Part shown: piece by piece, positions 17,404 through 25,856 of the stretch
Layout: the number at the start of each line of letters is the position of its first letter
Position numbering within the stretch: the first letter of the stretch is position 1
NCBI RefSeq assembly: GCF_016583645.1
Contig: NZ_NRRL01000001.1
Location: 223,418-287,417 of the forward strand
DNA from: Rhodovibrio sodomensis
Lineage (GTDB): Bacteria > Pseudomonadota > Alphaproteobacteria > Kiloniellales > Rhodovibrionaceae
DNA: 64,000 nucleotides
Direction of reading: 5' to 3'
Made by a program: the position numbers and the translations under genes
The notes under the pieces: model-generated
Told to the model about the DNA's origin: nothing
The model's database searches: none
What the model saw: only the letters and a program-made list of their open reading frames with translations

Positions 17404-18135
17404 TCACTTTGTTGGCTGAAACCCCTCCGGCATCGGCCTCCATTGCCGTGGCGGAACCTCGCGCAGGTCACTCGACTTGATGAAACGGCGCACCTGCTCT
17501 TCCCCGACGCACGGCCGGAGCCAGCCCACCTGCGGGTGGTTCTCCCCGTACCCGAGTCGCCGAACGATCTCGACCGACAGCGCGTGTATCCGCCTGTTGG
17601 CGGCCCCCATACTTTCCCGGTCTGACGCGACGAACACGGCGATGGGCTTAAACCCGAGCAGGCTGTAAGTCTTCCTGCGTTCGAGCGCGACATTCCAGTA
17701 ACTGCTGCGCTGAACCTTGAGGCACCGGGTCTCGTTTTCACGATAGACCCACAGTGCCTGCTTGTACCTCTCCCTGCCCGTAAGCGTCTTGGGGTGGCGG
17801 AAGTCATCTGATCCACTGTTGATCACGGGCCTCTCGACGGGCTCCGGGTTCATATCCGCCAGATTCCGCGAAACGCACGGGATCGCCTGCTTGCTGGAAA
17901 CGAGGCGCCATTCCTCGCCGTTGTTCTCACCTGGCACCGGCTCCAGCCCATTGCGCGCCAACACCTCGGCCCGGTGGAGCGCAATCTCATCCCTCAGAGA
18001 CCATGCCGCCACCATCTCGATCCCGCGGGGACTGTAGCCCTGCGCCCGGCGCAGCCTCTCCCGGAGATCGGTCGCCCTGCCGATCTTGACCGCGTGATCG
18101 TAGCCCTTGTCCTTGAACACATACACGTAGCCCAC
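17404..18135 (-). CDS. GIY-YIG nuclease-domain protein (T5orf172-like)
   Basis: 243 residues, GTG start with GGGGAG upstream. The N-terminus GYVYVFKD and VKIGRATDLRERLRRAQG match the GIY-YIG/T5orf172 domain, in which the two strand motifs carry the catalytic Tyr residues and a downstream Arg; Arg20 and Glu69 region (GENNGEEW) fit. The C-terminal 120 residues (KPIAVFVASDRESMG) are unassigned. It follows the PD-(D/E)XK-like gene on the same strand. The role may be endonuclease or structure-specific DNA processing. Confidence 0.85.
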   Translation of the reverse strand: MGYVYVFKDKGYDHAVKIGRATDLRERLRRAQGYSPRGIEMVAAWSLRDEIALHRAEVLARNGLEPVPGENNGEEWRLVSSKQAIPCVSRNLADMNPEPVERPVINSGSDDFRHPKTLTGRERYKQALWVYRENETRCLKVQRSSYWNVALERRKTYSLLGFKPIAVFVASDRESMGAANRRIHALSVEIVRRLGYGENHPQVGWLRPCVGEEQVRRFIKSSDLREVPPRQWRPMPEGFQPTK

Positions 18136-18385
18136 CCTACACTCCCCAAGTCACCGCTGCATGCTCGACCGATCCAGCGCCCCGCAACGCGCCGACTGGA
18201 GGCCTCGTGAGCTTGCCTCACCGCGGTCCACACCCGGCCAAATAACGCCCCCACCAAGATTCCATCGGCGCGGGCTCTTCCGGGGGCGGGTACCGGCACC
18301 AATACCGGCTTCCGCCACCAGCCCGTCCTACGGTCCTGGGGCCAGAAGACCCGCTTCCCGCGACGACCGCAAGTATCTTGAGCGC

Positions 18386-18733
18386 TCACCGGTGGCAGCC
18401 GCGCTCGACGATCCAGGCCGCCGCGCGCGCATCCCCGACCCAGAACTCCTCCAGCCACACGCCCAGCTGGCGTTCGCCGATGCGATCCCAGAGCGTCCTG
18501 GGACCAATACCCCCCAGATTGCCCCGCACCTCGTGCCCCTCCTCCGCGGGTCCCGCGACCGCACGCGCCAGCGTGAACCCGCCCGCCGTCCGGATCACCA
18601 CGCAGCGCGCTTGCGCGTAGACGATCAGTCCAGCGCCGGTCGGCCCGTCCGCAACGCCCGGAGCGGTCAGCGCAAGACCCAGCCCCGCCAGCAGCGCGAG
18701 ACCGCCGCACTTCCAAAGACGCATCCCTGCCAT
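18386..18733 (-). CDS. Exported hypothetical protein, 115 aa
   Basis: ATG at 18733 (or 18724) follows AGGAA. Signal peptide MAGMRLWKCGGLALLAGLGLALTAPGVAD, then a beta-rich chain (GLIVYAQARCVVIRTAGGFTL) with a C-terminal LWDRIGERQLGVWLEEFWVG. The frame extends upstream to 18922 without a ribosome binding site. No family recognised. The 250-base gap to the divergent gene at 18985 should contain both promoters. Confidence 0.6.
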   Translation of the reverse strand: MAGMRLWKCGGLALLAGLGLALTAPGVADGPTGAGLIVYAQARCVVIRTAGGFTLARAVAGPAEEGHEVRGNLGGIGPRTLWDRIGERQLGVWLEEFWVGDARAAAWIVERGCHR

Positions 18734-18984
18734 CCCGTTCCTGCAGCTTACCTGTCCCAGGATCGTCTTCAGATCCTTCAATACGGTAACCGGGGTTTCG
18801 GTCACGCCCCGGCGGCTCAAACCGCCCACAGGAGCGCCGCAAACAGGACCGAAAAACATGCTCGCTAAAACACCCGTTAAGAGGCGCGACCCCATATTCT
18901 CGTCAAACGGCGCTGGGCCCAAGCAGCACCTGCCGATCCAGTCCTCACCCGCCCCTCTCGCCGTCAGCTGCTCGCCCAGGATCG

Positions 18985-19179
18985 ATGCCGATGCCCCTCA
19001 CGCGAAACGCCTCCATCACCGCCCAGGCTTCCGATGACGCGCCAGCGCAGGCGGTGCACTGGACCCTCGTCCTGACCTCGCTGATCGCCGGTCTGGCGCT
19101 GATTGTCGGGTTCAGCGTCGTCGCCTCGACGGCCCTATCCCACGATCCGGCTCCGCTGGCGCCGATCACCGCGACCTGA
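18985..19179 (+). CDS. Small single-span membrane protein, 64 aa
   Basis: ATG at 18985 after AGGA. One hydrophobic segment (WTLVLTSLIAGLALIVGFSV) between polar ends. No family recognised; it could be a membrane microprotein or a gene of no product. Confidence 0.5.
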   Translation: MPMPLTRNASITAQASDDAPAQAVHWTLVLTSLIAGLALIVGFSVVASTALSHDPAPLAPITAT

Positions 19180-19272
19180 CCGGCCGGACCTGGCAACGCG
19201 ATCCCATGTTCCAGGAGGCACAGCGCGGCCTCCTGCCGGGCTCAAGCATGCGTGAAAATGGAGATCATCCCC

Positions 19273-20223
19273 ATGGCGGTCTGTGAGAAACTCGCGCGCG
19301 GCTATTTCCGGCACCTCGTCGACCGTATCGCCGCGGCGGATCCACCGAACCAGCTCGCGGTCGAGGAGCTGTACAGCAGGCTCGCCCAGCCGCGCGCGCA
19401 GAACCGCAAGCTCAACGCCCGGATCGTCGACAAAGCCTACCGCGCTTTCCGCACGCGGGCACGACAGTCGCTCTGCCTGTCGCACTACCAGCCGATGGGT
19501 GCGAAGCCGGCCAAGATCACCGTGCACATGCCCTTTGTCTCCGGACATCGGTACAAGACGTGGGAGAACGATAGCGAGGCCGTGAACTTCGAGCTTCACG
19601 CCGTCTCGGCGGCCCCGAAAGAGACCACGGTCGTCAGCTTCATCTCGCCGAGTGTGTTCGGCACCCACGCCTATCGCCGCCTGCTGATGCGCAAGGGCGC
19701 ATCCGACGCCCTCGATGCGCTGCACGCCAGTCACGACGCGCTCCCGGCGATCGCCTTGTGGGGACTGGCCCTGCTGGAACGCCGCTTCCCCGAAACGTAC
19801 ATCGACCTGCTCGCCCCTGCCCGGAACGGCCTGTTCTGCGGCACGATCTCAAGCCTCCTACCCGGCAGCGACGTCGAGATTCCAAACATCATTCGCCACG
19901 GCCGGACCTACGAGCGCGAACGGCCCGAGGCCAACCGGATCCTGTTCGTGACCAGCACGTTCCTGGACAGCGCCGGAATGACCCCGGAGCGCCAGGCCGC
20001 AGTCGCGGGCCTGCGCTCTTGGATGGACGCCCACCGCAAAGAGATCGACGCGCACCACCAGGACCTAGCACTGGTCCCGCTGGTCGCACCTCCGACCGCG
20101 GTCCTTGAGCTCGCGCATGATCTCGCCGCAGAGGCCACGCGCCTTGGTATTCCGGAGCTATTCCAATCGTGGACACGAAAGAGAGATCTCACCCCGCGGA
20201 TCGACGCCGCCGTCCCGGCCTAG
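19273..20223 (+). CDS. Hypothetical protein, 316 aa
   Basis: ATG at 19273 chosen for GGAG nine bases upstream; in-frame GTG 19252 and ATG 19258 are alternatives. Soluble protein with segments LCLSHYQPMGAKPAKITVHM, SFISPSVFGTHAYRRLL and ANRILFVTSTFLDSAGM. Patterns suggest an alpha/beta fold but I recognise no family or catalytic motif. Isolated on the plus strand. Confidence 0.8.
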   Translation: MAVCEKLARGYFRHLVDRIAAADPPNQLAVEELYSRLAQPRAQNRKLNARIVDKAYRAFRTRARQSLCLSHYQPMGAKPAKITVHMPFVSGHRYKTWENDSEAVNFELHAVSAAPKETTVVSFISPSVFGTHAYRRLLMRKGASDALDALHASHDALPAIALWGLALLERRFPETYIDLLAPARNGLFCGTISSLLPGSDVEIPNIIRHGRTYERERPEANRILFVTSTFLDSAGMTPERQAAVAGLRSWMDAHRKEIDAHHQDLALVPLVAPPTAVLELAHDLAAEATRLGIPELFQSWTRKRDLTPRIDAAVPA

Positions 20224-20406
20224 CACTTCATCGGTAAACCACGGACCGCCGGAAGTGACGCCAGCGTCAAGGCGTTGCTCATTGGCTACCGGGCCGGCTG
20301 ACGCGGCACGACGCGCCACGAGCGCGGAGGCGCCCCCATCTTCCCCCCCCTGGATGGGGTCGCTCCGGCTCCTGCTCCTGTTCTGCACGACAAGAAGGGG
20401 TTTTCG

Positions 20407-20631
20407 ATGGTCAACAAGGTGACTCTCTCGCCCGCCGGATTGCCGCCGCGCCTCGTTGGACGCCGTGGCCATCGGCGAAGCAGCGCCGCGCGCCAGGCCC
20501 CCACGACCGCCACGCCGCCCCAGGCGGCGACCCGCGTCCACGTCGGTCACGCCGCTGTCCGTCATCGCGCCCGCGTCCAACGCGCGCTTGCGCGCCTGGA
20601 AGCCGCCGGCCCCGAGAAGACCCAGAGCTGA
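20407..20631 (+). CDS. Small Arg-rich hypothetical protein
   Basis: 74 residues, ATG at 20407, weak ribosome binding site. Rich in Arg, Ala and Pro, so coding status is doubtful, but its stop overlaps the next start by one base (TGATG), the linkage used elsewhere in this window. The 183 bases upstream hold a 7-base hairpin (CCCCATC 20334-20340 with GATGGGG 20353-20359) and nothing else. Confidence 0.4.
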   Translation: MVNKVTLSPAGLPPRLVGRRGHRRSSAARQAPTTATPPQAATRVHVGHAAVRHRARVQRALARLEAAGPEKTQS

Positions 20632-20822
20632 TGCAGCAACCCCGCCGCCTCCACGATTATCCGCTCACGCACCCGCGTATCCTCACCCGCGAGCAGCTGG
20701 AACGCCGACGGGCCGAGCGCCGGACCCACCTCGGCAAGCGGCTGCGCGAGCAGCGCAGCCGGCGTCTCGGCGAGTTGCTGAGCTTCTTCCGCAAGCCGAC
20801 GCGGCCGGGCATCAAGGGGTAA
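20631..20822 (+). CDS. Small basic hypothetical protein, 63 aa
   Basis: Starts on the last base of the previous stop. Helical and very basic (REQLERRRAERRTHLGKRLR). It lies seven bases before the next gene. A nucleic-acid-binding role is possible but not shown. Confidence 0.5.
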   Translation: MQQPRRLHDYPLTHPRILTREQLERRRAERRTHLGKRLREQRSRRLGELLSFFRKPTRPGIKG

Positions 20823-20828
20823 TCACAG

Positions 20829-21131
20829 ATGGGCTTTAGACTGAACCTGCCGGCCGACGTCCAGCGCACGCATGACGCCTGCCAGGACGCCTGGAAGCGC
20901 TGGCACACGGAGTGGTGCCGGCTGCGCAACCAGAACGCGCCGGACGCCATCTGCGAGATCTACCGGGGCGTGGTCGATCACTTCCACGCGGCCATGCTGG
21001 CCTGCCGGGCCAACGCGCCGGAGATGACCTGGCGGCGGTGCCTGGCGCTGCAGCAGGAGGCGGCCCACCCGACACCGAGCGAGCAGCGCGCGATCGCGAC
21101 CGCCTCCGGCTTCGAGCAGCCCGCCGCCTGA
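20829..21131 (+). CDS. Hypothetical protein, 100 aa
   Basis: ATG at 20829. Helical soluble protein (ADVQRTHDACQDAWKRWHTE) with four Cys, three of them in CRLRN, AIC and LAC, which might bind a metal; no recognised motif. Closely follows the small basic gene. Confidence 0.65.
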   Translation: MGFRLNLPADVQRTHDACQDAWKRWHTEWCRLRNQNAPDAICEIYRGVVDHFHAAMLACRANAPEMTWRRCLALQQEAAHPTPSEQRAIATASGFEQPAA

Positions 21132-21169
21132 AGTCGCAGCCGCACTCCCTCTTTCACGGAAGCCGGACC

Positions 21170-22000
21170 ATGAAACTCACGATCCGCGACGACGGGCCGC
21201 CGGAACGCGGCTACGTGCTCGAGACCGAGGGCGCGCCCAGCCTGCCGGACGGTGTCTACACCGCCCCCGACTGGCGCACGCCGCTCGGGCTGTGCGAGAG
21301 CGCGGCCGCCGAGGCCTGGGCGAGCCGCGATCCGGCCCGCCCGGATGAGCCAGTTCGGATCCCCTCGCCGGTGGGCACCTGGGTCAATGAACTGCCCGAG
21401 GCCGAGCGCGCCGCGACGATCCGGCGGGAAACCCGCATGGCGCACGTCCACGGTCAGCACCGGGAACACGACCCGGTGATCCTGCAGGCCAACCCGCAGG
21501 CCCTGGCGGCGATCGCCGAGGCGGTTCGGGTGCTCCGCCACACCGACACCAGGCACGCCAACGTCGACCTCACCACCAGCGACGGCGAGGGCTACCGGCT
21601 GGAGATCGAGCGGGTCGACGCCGACTTCGACGAGCCGAGCTGGAACGACGCCGATCTCCCTTACCTCGACCGCACGATCGACGCGGCCCTCGCCCAGCAG
21701 CGCGAGGAGATCCACGCTCTCCGCGGCGAGCTTCACGCCTACCGCCAGCGCGAGCTGATCGACACGCTGCGCGCGATCTCCGAGGACGTCTGGGCGGCCG
21801 GCTGGCTGATCGGCATCGACGCGCTGGTCTGGGACAGCGTGTTCCAGGACACCGGCAACCAGGAGATCGACGACGCCACGCGCCAGCGCCTGAAAGAACT
21901 CGCCGACAACACCGGCTGCTGGCCGATCTGGGACGACGACCAGGGCGGTCCGGTCTGCATCGCGATCCCGGAGTGGAAGCGGCGTCGCGGCCGCGCCTGA
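21170..22000 (+). CDS. Hypothetical protein, 276 aa
   Basis: ATG at 21170 after GGAAGC. Acidic N-terminal half, a helical coiled-coil-like centre (LAQQREEIHALRGELHAYRQ) and a C-terminal part NTGCWPIWDDDQGGPVCIAI with two Cys. No family recognised. It is followed by a small membrane-protein gene. Confidence 0.75.
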   Translation: MKLTIRDDGPPERGYVLETEGAPSLPDGVYTAPDWRTPLGLCESAAAEAWASRDPARPDEPVRIPSPVGTWVNELPEAERAATIRRETRMAHVHGQHREHDPVILQANPQALAAIAEAVRVLRHTDTRHANVDLTTSDGEGYRLEIERVDADFDEPSWNDADLPYLDRTIDAALAQQREEIHALRGELHAYRQRELIDTLRAISEDVWAAGWLIGIDALVWDSVFQDTGNQEIDDATRQRLKELADNTGCWPIWDDDQGGPVCIAIPEWKRRRGRA

Positions 22001-22032
22001 GCGCACGCCGCGCGCCCGCCATCGGCGCAATC

Positions 22033-22290
22033 ATGACCGAGGACGCGATGACACTGCCCTCACCCCTGCAGGCCCTGCTGATCGTCTGGGTCGTGCAGAC
22101 CCTGATCCTGCTGGCGGGCGCGCTGCGCCGGGCAACCCGCCACGACGCGGACACGGCAACGGCCACGCGCGCCGTCAGCTTCACCATGCACCGGTCGGAT
22201 CCTGACCGGATCGCGGTCCGGGGCGACCTCCAGACCGCCGCCCTGCTGGCGACAACCGCAGCACTACCCGTCGCGTGGATCGCCTGCTGA
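22033..22290 (+). CDS. Small membrane protein, 85 aa
   Basis: ATG at 22033. Two hydrophobic segments (LQALLIVWVVQTLILLAGAL and TAALLATTAALPVAWIAC) joined by a polar loop. No family recognised. Confidence 0.6.
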   Translation: MTEDAMTLPSPLQALLIVWVVQTLILLAGALRRATRHDADTATATRAVSFTMHRSDPDRIAVRGDLQTAALLATTAALPVAWIAC

Positions 22291-22331
22291 TCCAAAGACA
22301 CCCGGCCAACCCCCACGCGTGAGGACACCCC

Positions 22332-22745
22332 ATGCCGAGCGACTCCCCCGCTCCGATCGACGTGCTCTACGTCCTGCCCCGCACCGATCTCGCCTCGATG
22401 AACCCGGGCAAAGCGATCGCCCAGGGCGTTCACGCGGGCAACCACGCCGTCCATTTGCTGAGCAACGACCCCAAGTGGCGCGACCGGCTCGCTGCCTGGG
22501 AGACCCAGACAGCACAGCACTTCGGCACCGTGATCACGCTGGATGCCGGCGGCATCGACCGGATCCGGCAGATCGTCGAGATCGCGCGCCAGCACGGCTA
22601 CCCGGCCGGCCTGGTGCATGACCCCGAGTACCCGCTCGTCGACGGCGCGGTCGTTCACCTGCTCCCGCTCGACACCTGCGGTTGGGTGTTCGCCGGTCAG
22701 GGCGAGATCGACTGGCTGCTCGGTACCCACCCCCTGCATCCCTGA
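22332..22745 (+). CDS. Peptidyl-tRNA hydrolase 2 (PTH2) homologue, divergent copy
   Basis: 137 residues. The PTH2 family, found in archaea, eukaryotes and scattered bacteria and phages, releases peptides from tRNA. Residues 10-33 (DVLYVLPRTDLASMNPGKAI and AQGVHA) match the family core [YV]-x-V-x-R-x-D-L-x-M-x-x-G-K-x-x-A-Q-x-x-H-A. The usual C-terminal L-G-I-G-P segment is replaced by LLPLDTCGWVFAGQGEIDW, so the active site may be altered. It lies one gene upstream of a second PTH2 homologue (23163). Confidence 0.8.
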   Translation: MPSDSPAPIDVLYVLPRTDLASMNPGKAIAQGVHAGNHAVHLLSNDPKWRDRLAAWETQTAQHFGTVITLDAGGIDRIRQIVEIARQHGYPAGLVHDPEYPLVDGAVVHLLPLDTCGWVFAGQGEIDWLLGTHPLHP

Positions 22746-22755
22746 GGGCGCAGAG

Positions 22756-23136
22756 ATGAACAAGCTTGACCGAATGATCGAGGAAACCGGCCTGATGCCG
22801 CACATCACCGCCGGCTGTGTAATCCAGGAACTCGGCGGCTATCGCCTGAACCAGGACTCCCAGGACACGCTCGGCACCTGGCTCTACGAGAATGAGCGCG
22901 CCATCGCCGGGCAGCTGGCCGTCCAGGCCGCCGAGATCTACGCGGCCAACGCCGACGAGAACAGCACCTTCGCCCAGGATCTGCGCAGCGGCACCAAGGG
23001 GCGGGACATGCTGTTCTCGTTCATGCGCCACTGGCTGAGCGCCCTACTCGTCAAGGAGCGCGGCGAGGCCGCGCAGCGGCTGCTGCCTCCCGACTTCGCG
23101 CGCGGTGTCCCGGCACCCGGCTCGACCTTCGTCTGA
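22756..23136 (+). CDS. Hypothetical protein between two PTH2 genes, 126 aa
   Basis: ATG at 22756, ten bases after the first PTH2 homologue. Helical protein (MNKLDRMIEETGLMPHITAG, DMLFSFMRHWLSALLVKERG). No family recognised. Its position between two PTH2 homologues suggests a linked transcript. Confidence 0.7.
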   Translation: MNKLDRMIEETGLMPHITAGCVIQELGGYRLNQDSQDTLGTWLYENERAIAGQLAVQAAEIYAANADENSTFAQDLRSGTKGRDMLFSFMRHWLSALLVKERGEAAQRLLPPDFARGVPAPGSTFV

Positions 23137-23162
23137 CCATCCGACCCGGAGACCCCTCCGTC

Positions 23163-23561
23163 ATGACCGAGACCGCCACGGCCGCACACGCCGAACCAGA
23201 CCTGCAGCCGGACGACCCGCTGGTGGTCTACGCCGTCTGCCGGACCGACCTCGGGATGAGCCCGGGCAAGCTCGGCGCGCAGATGATGCACGCCTTCGAC
23301 GGGCTGCGCGACCTCGTCCCCGCCGAACTGATGTCAGCCTATCACGCCGACCCCCGGCGCCCGAAGATCGCCCTGCGCGCGTCCAGCCACGCCAAGTTCG
23401 ACAAGGCGCTGCGCGCCGCGCACGACGCCGGCATCCCGGCCTACCTGCAGGTCGATGCCGGCCTGACCGAGGTCGCGGCGAACACCCCGACCGTGTTCGC
23501 GCTCGGCCCCGTCCGGCGCAGCCAGATGACGGGCGCGCTGCGCCGCCTGCAGCTGCTTTGA
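23163..23561 (+). CDS. Peptidyl-tRNA hydrolase 2 (PTH2) homologue
   Basis: 132 residues, more canonical than the copy at 22332. The core VVYAVCRTDLGMSPGKLGAQ plus MMHA (21-44) is a clear PTH2 match, with Lys36 and His43 at the conserved positions, and the C-terminus FALGPVRRSQMTGALRRL keeps the G-P element. Bacteria usually rely on the unrelated Pth1, so two PTH2 genes in 1.2 kb are unusual. Likely cytosolic peptidyl-tRNA recycling, not proven. Confidence 0.88.
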   Translation: MTETATAAHAEPDLQPDDPLVVYAVCRTDLGMSPGKLGAQMMHAFDGLRDLVPAELMSAYHADPRRPKIALRASSHAKFDKALRAAHDAGIPAYLQVDAGLTEVAANTPTVFALGPVRRSQMTGALRRLQLL

Positions 23562-23586
23562 CCGCACCCCCGACCCAGGACTCGCC

Positions 23587-23937
23587 ATGGCCCGCACGAT
23601 CAATCACGAGGCGATGATCTCGCCCGTCTTCAGGACCCAGAGCCGGTTCGGCGTCCGGCCGGCCTTCGAGGTCCTGGTCCGGGACCTGACCGGCGGCGCG
23701 CCGATACGCTACGCGCGCTACCTGCAGGTGCGCAGCACCGATCCCGACGTCGAAACCATGCGGGCGCGCGCCCGCAGCGCGCTCCGGCATGCCTACGGGG
23801 CCGACCAGGTGACCACGATCTCAGCCGTCCCGCAGTGGCAGCGCACGACACGGTTCGTCTTCGACGAGGGGGAGCCGGCAGGCGTCATCGCGCTCGCCGA
23901 TCTGCCGTTCATCGAGGACGAAGACCTCCCCGGCTGA
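23587..23937 (+). CDS. Hypothetical protein, 116 aa
   Basis: ATG at 23587, 25 bases after the PTH2 gene. Soluble, with a beta-rich centre (FEVLVRDLTGGAPIRYARYL) and an acidic tail (LPFIEDEDLPG). No family recognised. Confidence 0.7.
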   Translation: MARTINHEAMISPVFRTQSRFGVRPAFEVLVRDLTGGAPIRYARYLQVRSTDPDVETMRARARSALRHAYGADQVTTISAVPQWQRTTRFVFDEGEPAGVIALADLPFIEDEDLPG

Positions 23938-24099
23938 GGCTCGGATCGGGTGGGAAGTGATGGCTCGGGCGCTGACCGGACGTGCCGCCTTGACGGCGAC
24001 GGCACATCCGGCGCGCCCCGCTCCCATCTCCGAAAGCAGAGTGGGCTGGGCCAGACGCCAGCCTGTGTATCCCTGTTTTCGACCGTTGAAGAGGGTCTC

Positions 24100-24780
24100 A
24101 TGACCGCAGTCACCGTTCCCCCTTACGTCGCGCTCTGCGGCTATCCCGAGTCCGGCAAGTCCGCGGTGCAGGACATCATCCACGAGCGCTACGGCATCCT
24201 GCCGGCCGACGACGGCTGGCCGCTCCGCGCCGCCTGCATCGAGCTCTACTCCCTGACGCGCCGGCACGTGACCACCCAGGAAGGCAAGGTCGAGCAGGTC
24301 GAGCTGCCCGAGGAGACCCGGGAGGTGCGCTACCTGCTGGGCGAGATCGGTAACGCGGTCGAACGCCTGCACGGCATGGACTTCATCCCCTGGGCCGCCA
24401 TCCGCGCCGCCGAGCGGCCGTACTGGGAGCGGGCCCGCGCCGCCGTCGAGGCCGCCGCCCGGGCGAGCGGCACGCCGGTGTCCGACGCGCTGGTCTCGAC
24501 CGAGTTCAAGAAGATCGTCCCGATCTTCTCGTTCGGCTCGGTCCGCCGCCAGCAGGGCCGGCTCTACAAGCAGCACGGCGGCGTGGTCGTCGAGGTCCGC
24601 CGGCCGGGCAAATCGGCCCGCTACGATTTCGACCGCTACGATCCCGCGCTGGCCGACTACGTGATCGAGAACGACACGCCGGGGATCGAGGCCCTGACCG
24701 CGAAGACGCTGGCGATCTTCGACGAGCTCTACCAGCCGCTCGATGCCTCGGACCGCACCACCCCGATGATCGCCGCCTGA
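24100..24780 (+). CDS. P-loop nucleotide kinase, deoxynucleoside monophosphate kinase-like
   Basis: 226 residues, start MTAVTVPPYVALCGYPESGKS. The P-loop GYPESGKS (14-21) at the N-terminus, followed by ILPADDGWPLR and VRYLLGEIGNAVERLHGMDF, resembles phage-type dNMP kinases (T4 gp1-like), which phosphorylate dNMPs. The frame is open upstream to 23950 but has no ribosome binding site there. In cells this function is usually covered by Adk, Gmk and Tmk, so the gene hints at phage or plasmid descent. Substrate not proven. Confidence 0.75.
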   Translation: MTAVTVPPYVALCGYPESGKSAVQDIIHERYGILPADDGWPLRAACIELYSLTRRHVTTQEGKVEQVELPEETREVRYLLGEIGNAVERLHGMDFIPWAAIRAAERPYWERARAAVEAAARASGTPVSDALVSTEFKKIVPIFSFGSVRRQQGRLYKQHGGVVVEVRRPGKSARYDFDRYDPALADYVIENDTPGIEALTAKTLAIFDELYQPLDASDRTTPMIAA

Positions 24781-24825
24781 TCAGCGCATCCGGCGCATCT
24801 CCAATCGACCCGTGAGGGAGCCGAC

Positions 24826-25260
24826 ATGACCCAGAAGAAGAGCACGTTCCTGAGCGACGACCCCGACAACAAGACCCTCGAGCGCACCTGGACGGTCGTC
24901 TTCCACGATGCGGTCAAGGTCACGATCGGCAACGACGGCGAGATCCCGACCCAGCTCCTGCGGGCGCGCGGCTTCAACCGGGCCAACGCCCACGTCGCCG
25001 CCGTGATCGCAAGCGAGCACCTGCAGACCCCAGGCGCCAAGCGCCAGGTGTTCGCCCCGCTGGCGCCGACCGGGCCGGAGTGGCTGGTCTACCTCGGGAC
25101 CGAGATCACCGTCAGCGCCGACTCGATCGAGCAGGCGATCGGCTACGCCTGGGAAGACCTGAACGACACCCAGCTGTTCCCCTCCGGACGCGACCTCGAC
25201 TGGAGCATCGTGCGGGTCGAGGACCTCAACGCGGACGACGCGGCCGCCAAGGCCGCCTGA
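24826..25260 (+). CDS. Hypothetical protein, 144 aa
   Basis: ATG at 24826 after GTGAGGGAG. Soluble, with strands RTWTVVFHDAVKVTIGND and EWLVYLGTEITVSADSIEQA. No family recognised. Forty-five bases downstream of the kinase gene. Confidence 0.7.
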   Translation: MTQKKSTFLSDDPDNKTLERTWTVVFHDAVKVTIGNDGEIPTQLLRARGFNRANAHVAAVIASEHLQTPGAKRQVFAPLAPTGPEWLVYLGTEITVSADSIEQAIGYAWEDLNDTQLFPSGRDLDWSIVRVEDLNADDAAAKAA

Positions 25261-25346
25261 TCCGCCCGCCGCACCACCCCCGCATCAGAGTCTCACTCAT
25301 ACAGTCGGCCCCGCCAAAGCGGCTAACGGTCCACGAGATCGAGCAG

Positions 25347-25769
25347 ATGATCCGCACGGCTGCCTAGTCACTCAACTACAGTCCGCGCGACACGGCAGAG
25401 CTCTGCAGCGTCGCCTACCTGATCGCCGGCAACGGAATCCTCTGCACGCAGGTCCCGCACATCAGCCTCGTGACCAACCCGGCCGGCGGGTTCGACGTCG
25501 TCGACACGCACCCCGATACCCTAATCAACCAGATGTTCACCGACGGTCTGCTTGTCTGGAAGACCAATCAAGGTCCGGTTCACGATGCCACGGGCCGCAG
25601 TCCACGGAGCGGGCGCGTCCTGCGCAGTCGGTTCCTGTTCATGACGGCCAAGTGCGTGCGCAAGCACGCCGAGGCCCTGTACCGCGTCTACCTGGCCTCG
25701 TCCCAGCGGGCGGGTCCGATGAGCAGGAGCGCCTTCGAGAGCCAGCTCGCGTCGAACGCCATCACCTGA
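25347..25769 (+). pseudogene. Unknown gene interrupted by an in-frame amber codon
   Basis: One frame reads through from MIRTAA (25347), over a TAG at 25365-25367, into SLNYSPRDTAELCSVAYLIA and on to the stop at 25767. Codon use and amino-acid pattern are coherent on both sides; a CAG-to-TAG change (Gln to stop) would explain it. The GTG at 25470 gives a 99-residue downstream ORF (MTNPAGGFDVVDTHPDTLIN) without a good ribosome binding site. Product unknown; either a fresh point mutation, a sequencing error or amber read-through. Confidence 0.5.
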
Positions 25770-25856
25770 GGATGCCCGCAAGCCCGATCCACGGATCGGG
25801 TCACATCTCGGCACCGTCGCGCCACACCACAGGACATCGCCCCCAGGAGGGCCTTG

